A stretch of DNA of 64,000 bases from Branchiostoma floridae (Eukaryota; Chordata; Leptocardii; Amphioxiformes; Branchiostomatidae), in NCBI RefSeq assembly GCF_000003815.2, contig NC_049993.1, positions 246,001-310,000 on the forward strand, in the 5' to 3' direction. The translations under genes were made by a program, and so were the position numbers. The notes under the pieces are model-generated. The model ran no database searches. It worked only from the letters and a program-made list of their open reading frames with translations, and had not been told where the DNA came from. This document shows, piece after piece, positions 24,101 to 36,100 of this stretch (position 1 is the stretch's first letter; the number at the start of each line of letters is the position of its first letter).

Positions 24101-27100
24101 TTCGTACATGTACATACATGTATATCTCTTCTGCACCCTTTATTATGTCATTGTCTTAGTCTTGACTCTCATAAGGTACAACATGTATGTTTTGAAATAA
24201 TTGATAATGTATATTTATTTATTTATTTTTTTACTTTATTAGAATTTGTTACAGAACTCTTGTCAGTTACCTTTTTGTTTATTTAGACACTTGAGTAGTT
24301 ACCTTTTTGTTTATCTAAAAACCTTTAGAACACCTTGGCTGCTACCTGTTTTGTTTATTTAGAACAATAAGAAGTATTCTTTTTCTGTAAGTTCGTATAT
24401 TTTTATTTTCTATTACTAATAAAAAACAGTGGATGCTGCTTGAAATGTCTAATAAGATTTGTATCCAGCAGTAAGGACTGATTTTACTATATATTTTAAA
24501 CATCCTCGATGACTAATTTGCACAAAAGTAAGAAATTTAAAGGTTCTAATTTTTGGACACTCTTAATGTCAATAATATGTTTTATACATGTAGCACTACA
24601 TGTTCTAGCACTAGTGTGGATGAACAACAACTATTAATGTGCCATAGGATCTATACCGCCTTTAACACTACAGAAATGTAGAAAATGTGCATAGTTCTAA
24701 TTTTAGGTGCACAAAGTGCATACTAGAGCCACAACATATATTACATATTTTAATGTATACGTGACATTGTAGGTTTTGTACATGTAGGTAACAACACCTT
24801 ACAGATGTTATTGTGCAGGTAATCACACCAATGTTATGTTTGTCTCTGTTATAGGCACTGGGCTGTGTCCTATATTTACTGTGCTATGGTCAACACCCGT
24901 TTGAAGACTCTGCTAAATTGCGCATTCTAAATGCCAAATATTCCATTCCTGAGACGGATGTCAAATACACTGTCTTCCATGGATTGATAGGTGAGTTCAT
25001 TGTCTCTTGTCCAGTATCTGATGATACCTGCATTAGAAAAATATATAAAGAAAACTGTTTACAATATTTATTGTTCCAAAGAGACAAACTGGCTATGTTC
25101 TGCCAGAGTCAGACATTTTTTTGCCAGTACCATGTTTGAAGTGGCAAAATTTGAAATTGAAACAATACAAGATTAAGATGCTTTAATAGCATTTCGAACT
25201 TTTAAAACTGAATTCCTGTAGCCTATCAAAGCATTTGATTCTCATGCTGAAGTTTATGACATTGTAGAAGACTAGTTGTCTATATTGAATGTTTTACTGC
25301 AAGTTGCTGTTTCCTGGTGGCATCTTTACAGTTTAATCCTATTGTGCTCTTCTACTTTACATTTACCTCCATGAAGGGGGTTCAACTGCTACATGGGTAC
25401 TGTTTTTATAGAACTACCTGCAGTTTAACTGTAATTTCCATCACAAAAATTGGACTCACCCAAATTTTCGACCAGTCTTTGTCAAGGAATGAACGATCCA
25501 CTGCTGTCGCTTGGAGAAAGGTTGTTTGTAATAGAAGAAACGAACAGGACAATTGATGGAATACAAAGATGTGATGTAAGTTTTTTAAAAATCATATGCA
25601 GTGAACAGTTTGAAACCATGGAAAGTCACTTTGTGGTACTTATTTTTCAGACATGATGTTAAAGACCAGTCCTATGGAAAGACCAGACATCAGTACATTA
25701 GTGGAAAGGCTGCAGGAGATTGCTATTGCTCGCAACGTCAACCCCAAGTCTCCCCTGCAGGTACATGTAGACCTCAACAAACCCTGACAAGAAGCTTGTT
25801 TTCATTGGAATGTGCAAAATGCTGTCGCCATCCTTCACAACTTGATATTGAGCAAACTACAGGCAGCGCCACAGCTTCCATCATTTTCCCTCAACACCTA
25901 GAATGTTTTACAAAAGATGCACCACAACAATTGTGTTGAATGATGGATCGTAAGAAATTATAGCTGCGGGTGGGATTCAACCCCGTAACAAAATGGCTGT
26001 TGGCTGGGAAGGTACAAAGAATTCAAATAGTAGCCAAAAAACGTAACAATTCAGTTCCCACAGTGCTTGTTCCTGTCGAACAAAAGCAACTACCCAGGCC
26101 CTCTGACAGATCACATCAGATCGCTCCCTTCACTAATCTTGGAGGCTGTGTAAAGTGGTTTATGCCTGTTGCCAAATTGATAATATGGTTGTGATGTACA
26201 AGACTAGAAATGGTTATTTTTCTGATGCTTTATAGTTTCTCTGGCTTTCTAGAGATTTATTGCTTGACAAAGTATTGTACAAACTTCAGGTAACAAATGC
26301 TACCATTGTTCGATGCCCTCTGCATTGTCTATTTAACCCGGTCTTGTCCACTTTTTAAATGTCCTCTCATACCTGTGATATAGCCAGAACTGTAAATCAT
26401 TTTGAAGAAAAAAGGGTAAAGTGTACTATTGTAACAATCATTACGGTACCGTTTACTTTTGTTACTTGCCTGTAATACATAACTAATGGATAAAAAAATA
26501 GGTTGTTATTTTTAGGCTATCATTAATAGAGGAATTTTCCTTAACAACTAGGTAATTGGCTGAGAAATGAGCTGATTAATTTTGGGACCTACATGTAAAA
26601 TCACTATTTTGCACATATCCTTGAAAATGAACCTTAAGTACAGTAGACTGTGTTATTCATGTTGGAATCATGGTTTTCCTCACTTTCATCAGCAATATTT
26701 CATTTTTACTTTCTAGCTCGCTGAGACAAGACCACCCCAAGACTTAGACAGAAAGCCTGAAGAGGGTCAAGCAAAAAGTTTGGGTAATCACAAGTATACA
26801 TTGTACAGTTCAGAGTGTTCTCACCAGGACTTGTCCACAGAGTAGGGGGCATGTTAGCACCTGGCTAGTGGTGCACGTATGAGTAATCTAGGGGGATATG
26901 GAGGCATCCCCCCCTGAAAATGTTTAAATGTATAACTCAGAAATAATCCTTCCTGCATTTTAAGGGCCAAATTTACATTTTTTTTCAGTTGCATTTGTTA
27001 GAAAACAACAAAAAAGCTTCCCATGTTGTTTGATGAGACCCTACACTGTGTAGGGGCCCTAATCCCTCCATCAGGAGGTTCTTAAGATTTCTGTCTGGAA

Positions 27101-30100
27101 ATGCGAACACCCCTTTTTGATATGGACTGATGTGGTCTACATTTTAGTTGACCTGGAATTGGACCCTGGTAGGCAGTTTGTTTACTTTAGGATTAACATA
27201 CACTTACATCCTTATTTACATAGTTAATGACACCATTTTAAATTAAAAACAAAATGGAATATTTCATGGAGGTATGAGGTCTGAGAACTCTTGTTTTGGA
27301 CTCCTGATATTGCTGGAATGCCTGTTGACACACACTCCGAAACAATCAGGTAGGTTTGACTTATAATGATAAATGATGAATTTTTGCCTCCAATTCTCAG
27401 ACTCTCCAACTCACAGCAGCCATGGGGATTTGGAAGGTGCATCAGGAAATGCTCTATTGGACAAGATGAAGGGTGGGGCAGGGAGTTTCCTGAAGAACCT
27501 GAAGGACACATCAAGCAAGGTCATGCAGTCCATGGCTAGGTAAGTCTTATCATGACTTTATCATAACGTAACTCCTTCTCATTTAAATGTCGAAATGCTG
27601 TCGCCTGACTTTACGCCTTGATATGGAGCAAATTATGGACAACATCACTGGTTCCTTCATTTTTCCATAACCCCTGTAATGTTTTACAAAAGATGCACAA
27701 CAACATTCGTATTGATTGATGGTTTAGAAGATTATAATTATAGCGACGGGTGGGATTTCAGCCCCTAAAAAATGGCTGTCGCCTGAGAAGAAACGAAGGA
27801 TTCAAATAGTAGCCAAAAATGTAACAGTTCAGTTCCCAGAATGATTGTTCGGTAGGTGAAACCAACTGACCAGGCCCTCTGCCAGATCACGTCAGATCGC
27901 TACTGTCACTGATCTTGGAGGCTGTGTGAGGTGGTTTATGCCTGTCGCCAGATTCGGTAACAAACGTTACCACCATGAATACAATGGTTGCCACTGTTAT
28001 ATTATCCACGTATAAGACTAAAAATGACCTTTTTTTTTGACGCTGTACAGTTTTTCTGGCTTTCTAAAGAAAGAAGAAAGGATTGTTGACTGCCATTTGT
28101 ATCCCACCTTGCTTAACAAAATGTTGTACAGAAATAACTGTAATAAACGTTACCATTGTTCGATGCTGTCTAAGCTTTCTATTTGACCTGGTGTAAAAAA
28201 GCTGCCCACTTATTAAATGTTCCTAGGGACGTCCACTTATACCTAAATGATGTAGTCAATAAGGTGAGTCCTTTCGAAGAAAACATGGTAAAATCTACAG
28301 TTGTAACAAACGTTTGTTACCTGCCCTGTAATGCATCCTTCAGTACCAATGGGATTGAAAATGATAAGTTGCCATTTTGTGGCTATGGTTAGAAGAGGAA
28401 TTTTCCTAAAGAGCCACATAGTTTTTACTGAAAATAAAGCCGTTTTATTTTTCGACCAAAAAATGCCATTTTCGACATTTCCATGAGAACGAGTGAGTTG
28501 ACAATTTGAGCTTTGTTCGATGTTGACCTACATGTACTTGCAACATCTTAATACTAAAGTGCCCAGATCTCTGTATCCCAAGATGAGATAGTCTTCAAAC
28601 TTTTCTTGTATCTCCCTATTATAAATGTGTCATAGTCACTTGACTGCTTTGTAAAGCTTATCCCAACTATCATTAGCGACAAACTGTGACAGAAGTCAGC
28701 TTTGCAAACAAAATCATACAGTGCAGTACATTAGAAGCTGGTCCTTCTTGGGGTACTTGGATTCAGAAAAGGATTATTGTCGAAAAGACAGACGAGATAA
28801 TTTCACAAAACATCGGGTGCATTTGTAATAAATTGTATCCCCCAAAATATCATCTATCAGAAAATAACACTTCTGGAGTGAAATGCCCCTACGAATAAGT
28901 CTCCATTCAAGTAGTGTAGAAAGGGAACATGGGTTCCCTTATCTTGTTGCTTCTTACATGTCACTCACTATTGGTATTGTAGCCAGTGTTCTCTCTCTAA
29001 CGAGCTGTATTCTTGACATATTCCTCTTGTTTGTCCATTGATATAAGGACTTATTTGTCCTTTCAGTCCTTTGTACATGTAGGGCATATACATGTAACTG
29101 GCATAGACAAAATGTAGCTAGGGCAGCTTCCTTGCTGTTTCATCAGCTGAGGGAGTGGTTGCCATCCTCCATGATTGTATTGTAACCATCTGACACATTA
29201 ATTTTTACAGCTACACAAGGACTGACATGGATTTGACCTATGTCACATCTAGACTTATAGGTAAGGTTCTGCATGTAATTATTGTAGTCTGTATATAATA
29301 GGTACGGAGGTTTAAGTACATGCATGTATACCTGTACTTAAACAATGTATACCTGTACTTAAACAATTTGAAGTAACCTGTGATCTTTACTGATGACAAA
29401 AACATGAAATTCAATGAACAGTTGTCAAAATGTTTATTTGGTACCTTATAGTTATAGAGAGCCAAATGTTTTTCAGAGGATCTCAAATGAAAGATAAAAA
29501 TGTTGGCCTCTCTTGTTCCATACTTTTCACCTTTGGTATGAAGAACACAATTTGAGTTAGAAAGTAAGTCAAGAAGTAAGAGTAAATCTATTCAGGTGAA
29601 GTAATACTCTAGTATTTTCTACCTACATGTACAGTACCATCATGGTAAACTTTACCGTAAATTACGGTGTGCGTAATCGTGAACACGCCGTAAATACGAT
29701 CGTAATTACGGCCGTATTTACGGGGCGGTATCACGTGGAAACCGGGCGAAAATATTCAGAATATTCATGTTTTGAACACCGTGTACACGGAATATTCATG
29801 AGAACATCATTAATTATTAATCAAACTGCCTGATTTGCGGCAGAAATTTAGCGGCACCTGACCCGTAGGGCGGGAACCGCCGCATGCGTAGCGTAACTAG
29901 GCTGTTTTTTTAAAGTAAATCGCGAGCCGATCTTGGGCGATTTTCCTAACAAAATCTTGACTGCACAGCAGAACGATCCCCATAACCATGTTCTCTTGTA
30001 TTAATGGAAAGTATTTCTCCAAGAGAAAAATACGTGTATGCAATTAATACGGAGCCAGATACAACGTCAAAATAAAAATTTTTAAAAACGCCTGTTTGCC

Positions 30101-33100
30101 GAAAATATAACGCAACTGGTTTACACAAGTCACCGGCAAGCTTTGATATTGACGCCGGGCGTGATCAGCGATCGGGAACATCCGCTAGCGCTCGCAGAAA
30201 ACCACCGTCGAATTTTGATAGGAATATCTTTGCACCATTAGCGTTCGACAAATACATATCTGGAATGGTGCAACTATTTTAGAGCTACTACGTCCTCGCT
30301 ACCTATTAAAAAATTCCCAAAGATGTTATAGTGAGACAATTTTCTCCTCGGTATGACCAAGGAGCTGATAAAAGCTCCTTGGTATGACACATGCAGCCGG
30401 CGTGTACACGCCGTAATTACGACGTCACGGCCGTGTATACAGTTTTGTGTGGTGTTTAGAAAGTGGGAAATGTTGTCAAACTTTGGTGTTTAAGCGGAAA
30501 TATGAGGCTTGCATTGTTGAAATCGAAATCAATAGATGTTCGGTGTGTGTGAATGCGTTTATTAAACGTTCAGATACCGGTAGAATTGTAGCAAAATGGG
30601 TCTGACCCGCCCGACCGGGCTCTCCCACCGCGCCGCTCAATTTGATTGACACATGTGGCCGAGGCACGGCTTCTTTGAGTGGTGTAGCGGTCTTTGACGG
30701 CATGTTCAAGAACGCAGGCCCGTATGTACTGTACTTGATAGCCCGGCGTGGCAAAAGTGTGCAACAAAGGTCTTCATTCATTCATTGTTACAACAATCAG
30801 CACGGAGCTTGTTTTTCCGTCGTGTTTGAATTTTTTCTTGGTTTAATCTGCTAGTGCCGATGAATGTATTTTTAATATTTTGGAACGAGATGTATCGCGC
30901 GCGCATATCGTGAACCCACATGGTAAAGTTCAACACAAAGCGTGTAGATATTTCTCGTATCATTTTATATAACGTCCTTGCTCGTATCGACGATTTGTTC
31001 TATTTGTTAGACACATTCAGTTGCGATTTATACTGGTATATGGCAAATAGGTATATGGTACAACCGCAACTCAAGATGACAAAAGCATGGACTTTCTTAA
31101 TACACTAGCACATACACATAGCGATGTACCTACCGTATTTCCAACAATTGGAGTAGATGATGGTTGATCGGGTAGCATCAGAATAATGATGGAAGATGTG
31201 GTATAAACTTACCTTCCAGGTTGTAAAGGTTACATGTGATGTAGTGTATATGTGTTGTTGTATATTATCAGCAACTCATTACACATGAGTCTAGAGACGG
31301 GTTGCGGGCTGTCTTCAGTGTTCTCTATATGTGCTTTAAAGTTTCTCACTGGTAATTCTGGGAAGTTCGCAACTACAGTACAGTTGTAGATGATGAAATC
31401 AATAAACAAAATTTAAAATTGGGATAGAAGGTCACCACTGTTAACAGCGATATTTTTTTTACAAGCGAGTTTGTTTTTGTTTGGGGGCTCATTCGTGCAA
31501 CCCCCTCTCAAAAGTTCTTTCAGTATGAATCGGAAATACACAATTTCTGAAATATATGGACGATGAGTTCTTTAATGCCATTTTTTATATTAACATTTTA
31601 AAATTAAGAGATCATGATAGTTGTTGCCTCATATCGATGTCAGTTGTTAAACCAGGACGTAAGACTCTAGGATCGCTGCAAGGCGACCAGGAGCGGCCGT
31701 CAGCGATGTTCCGTCTCAAGAGCTCCGTCAGGAACAGGTAGGTCGTGTTGGCGGAGCTGCACCCTCGACGATCATCATTATGCCAAGGAAGCTAACGGAT
31801 GGAAACTCGAATTCCTTTATTCTGGCTTAGAAATATATCTAATATGTCTATGTCTAAATACATAGCAGAAGTAAATGTAATGTTAGTTGTAAACGGCAAC
31901 ACAACTTTGAACAGGTACGGTTAGTTAGTTACACCAACAGAACTTTGAACAAAATACGATTAAAATAATAAAAACATTAAAAACACATAAGGTTAAAAGT
32001 GCCCTGTATTGGTTTCGTCGGTCGACAGTCCGACGACCAGCAGCGGCCGTCAGTGATGTTCCGTCTCAAGAGCTCCGTCAAGAACAGGTAGGTCTTGTTG
32101 GTGGAGCTGCACCCTCGACGACCATCATTGTTCTAAGGAAGCTAACGGATGGAAACCCGAATCACTTTATTCTGGTATAGAAATATAGCTAACGATGTGT
32201 AACTAGTAGTACATGGTAGAAGTAAAAGCAATGTTAGTAACTTACTTACGGCAACACAACTTTGAACAGGTACGGTTAGTTAGTTTTGCAAACACAACTT
32301 TGAACAGACAAAATACAATTAACAAATACATTAAAACACATAAGATTGAAAGTATGACCTGGAGTATGGATGAAGTATGCCCTGGTCGACTGCCCGACGA
32401 CCAGTAACGTCCGACGGCGATGTTCCGACCCAAGAGCTCCCTCAGGAACAGGTAGGTGTTCATGCCGAGTTGCCCCCTCGACGAGCAGCAGTGTTTCAAG
32501 GAAAAAAAGCAAAATTCCTAGCCTAGACAAGTAGCTAATGCCGTCTAATTAATAATCAAATTATCTAGAAATACTAGTAGTAACTTATGACCAGACACAA
32601 CATCCTTTATTCATATTACATGCATATATATATATATATATACGTAGTCAATTTATTATACATACAAATCGTCCATTCATGCGAACCATACATGTCTGAA
32701 ATAGTCCACAGATCTATTTGTACTCCTTGAGAACTTCGCACGTAGCGATCCATTTGTAGTGGGAATACTACATCATGACCACCCCGCCCCCGTCCTGCCT
32801 TGAGCCGGCGATATTGCTTTGTGCCAAATTCCTAATTGGTCATACTTGAGTCAAGTACAGTTTGAATGAAAATTTACGACTCGATTAACAAAACTCTTGT
32901 TTAACAACTTCTCGATTAACAACTTTTGTGGCGGTGTTTTCCGACTCTCTAAAAAATACTCGACCAAGACTCTCACCACAATGTTACATCACATCTAGCA
33001 CCGAAAACTTGCGTCGTCCGGCTGCAAAAACTCCGAGAACTAGTATTGGAACAGTCTATTATAATAGGGGGAAAACGTCTCTCATGGGGTGATTCTAAAG

Positions 33101-36100
33101 TTCATTGAAGTAAACAAAATGGCAACTTAGATATTCCATAACGGTTGTTAGATGTTGCTACATATTCAAAGGAAGCTGGCCAAGTTACTTTTGAAAAAAA
33201 AAAGTTAATTTGACATTTTTTGATAAAATTGTCCCCAGCTGCTGCTGCTATTACAACGTCCCCTAAATCGTGGGAATTCCAGTACAGAAGTTCGCTACAT
33301 CCAAGTTGTACAGGGCGGCGGTCCTTTGATCTAGTATCATATGTGCCGGGCGCCGGCGACTAAATCAATCAATTTTGACAGCACTAGCTATCTGACATGT
33401 CCGCGGAGAAACCTGGATACCTACCGAGAAACTATCTCTAAAATCTGTAAAAGAAATCAAATTTGACTAAACTAATACTAAAATGTACATTTACAAATGT
33501 ATGGATTCAATCTTTTGCGCCAGGTTCTGGTTTAAACTAATGTAGTCAATTATGTACGATGTTTTCACATAGTTTTGTTTCTTCACACGAAAACTGCCTC
33601 CTTCGTCTTCGTAAGCAAATACATTAATCTTGTCACCATTGAATCAGTCTTGCAAGACCGAAATGGCGATTTCACCAGTGTCAGAAGATTTCTCCGACTG
33701 TAGTTCTTTGATTGATCACATTACTATTTTGTATTACACATTTTTGGAATGAGATCGCAGAAAATAAAGATTTAATGTGTTCGTGAGCAAAGCGCTGAAA
33801 GTCAGCGTAGTCCCATCCAGTCTCAGATCGGCAGAGCGGCTAGATCGCCCAAATAAGACCGCGATGAACAAACAACGTGGCCACGTCGGCTGGAGAAAAA
33901 AATCTTAGTTAGCAATTAATTTTCAACAAGAAAGACTCGTACTCTGATCATTGCCAACAGCTTATTTGTCTAAAGCTATTCCGAAGAGCAAGTAATGATA
34001 AAGTTTACTTCTGTCCCCTATTAGAAGTGCCTCACACATATCCTAGTGGTCACGCACGCTGCGTATTTTGGGGTCAATGACCTAATGTGCGCCGCATGGA
34101 ATGCAGAAAACTTCCGATGAATTACACAATCTAATCAATCCAACATACACAGTTTTCTCATTTAAGAGTATATAAATATAAAACTAGTGTTGGGGTTCCC
34201 CGATATATGCGGTCTGATTGGTCAAGCTACAGAATTCTTTCTTTGCTGAACCGTGATGCCTTGCGCCCACCGCGTCCAACCAAATTTTCTTTGTTTGAAA
34301 TGTTACATTTCTAAGCGCAAAAAAACGCTATATTCCACGATTACATTGCAATATTCTCGTAAAGAAATGTACAATTATAAAAACCTTTAAAGAAAGCATG
34401 CATTTATATAGGATTTGTGGTGCCTTGGGAGAATTTAGCGTTGCCTGGGAATGACAAATATATGGCCATGGAAATATCAAATCTACGGCGCCCCCCAAAA
34501 TGCGTAACTTATACAGAGGAACAAGGGCGTAGAATAAACTTGCTAGTGTTGCACATGGTATTAATGGGCATGGAAGATTCTCCTGGATAAATCAATCATC
34601 CGGTGATTTGGGCCGGGTAGAAGCTGCATGGGTCGTAGACCGCCGGCCGAGTCCAGTACCCCACCGATCAGCAGAGCCAGCGTCGCTCGGTAGAGTTTAC
34701 TTGTCTTATAATATTTTGACACCAGTTATTCCATAAAATTATCTAATATTCAGTATAATAAAAATTGTAAGACATTCTTTATTTGTTAACATATGTTAAA
34801 CTGTGATCAAAAGTTGCTATGTATTATGTTTACTATTGTTCCCTCCTAGATCAAGTCCGCACGCACATCCACGCACGCTGTGTATTTCGGAGGTCAATGA
34901 CCTAAATTTGCGCCGCTTTGAATGCAGAAAACTTCCGAAGGATTACACAATCCAACCACATTCTTTTTATTCCAGAGTATATAAGTAATGAAAGTATAAA
35001 AATAGCATTGTAGATTACAATTTCGTATACACAAAAAAAGGACTGCCAATGAGAACGCAATCCGCTAGCAACCTAAAGACGCACGACCGCGGGTCTGCGG
35101 TTAGTACCCGCCGTTACGTTGACTTTACGACGGTCACAGGAAGGATGCCCGGCATTCTTACTATTCATACTGTCGTAAAATCCAGGCGCTAATCAGTTCT
35201 TACGGCGAGGACACGCTGCTCATTATCGACCTCATTAGCGTTAATGAGCTAGCGGCACCGTAATCTGGTGTTCACCGTAAACGTGTACACGATCGTAATT
35301 ACGCCGTGTTTACGTTTTCGAAATTACGTAATTACGGTAAAGTTTACCTTGCTGGTACTGTACATGTACATTGTATACCTACAAATGTCAATGATTTTGG
35401 CATGACTGTACACTGTAAATAGCAGATTCATGATCTTCTACTGTGTGTTGATGCATGTTTATGTTTTACAGTTTTGTAGACCAGCTGGTTTTGTCAGCAT
35501 ATGGCATTCCATGGCATTCAACATGTCAGCTGGGTCTTGATAAAGGTGGCTTCTAATGCTAAGGATGGAAGTTTTGCAATATTTAGAAAAATACAAGAAG
35601 ACAGTTATTTGGAAAACCAGTAAACTAAGACTGGACAAACAACAATGAAGACTCACCTTTGTAACCATCTTGTTCCCTAGTTATGTCTTTCCCAGCAGAG
35701 GGCATTGAAGCTACTATCAAAAACAACCTGGAGGAGGTGAGGTTGTACCTGGACTCCCGACACACAGGGCATTATGCTGTTTATAACCTGGCACAGCGTA
35801 CCTACAGACACCACAAGTTCCACAACAGGGTAGGTTTTACACCATGTCTCATTATTGGAACATTGAACATCTACTAATGAATAAGGGCAATTCAAAATCC
35901 TTCAGCACTGATTGTATTATACAAAAACAAACATGTAAGTACAAGCCTGTACAATTGGATTATTAATCATTGATATAAAGATTAAAGATGGGGTTTCATC
36001 CAAAAGACCTGAGATAAGTGTAGAAATGTTTGTGTAATTTCCATCAAAATGATGTGATTGATCACATTACATGTTTATCTTCTATGGAGTTTGGTCACTT

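Larger units (their letters stand above)
29632..35360. mobile_element. 5.7-kb TIR element filling GAK intron 12
   Basis: The left end CAGTACCATCATGGTAAACT TTACCGTAAATTACG matches the inverse of the right end (CAGTACCAGCAAGGTAAACT TTACCGTAATTACG) with only a few differences. Immediately outside both is the 8-bp TACATGTA (29624-29631, 35361-35368). An 8-bp duplication and a CAG terminus suggest a hAT-like transposon, but TACATGTA is palindromic and common here and does not fit nTnnnnAn. The sub-terminal DNA is rich in TACG/CGTA words. No open frame exceeds 101 codons and no transposase was recognised, so it is presumably non-autonomous. Confidence 0.78.
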
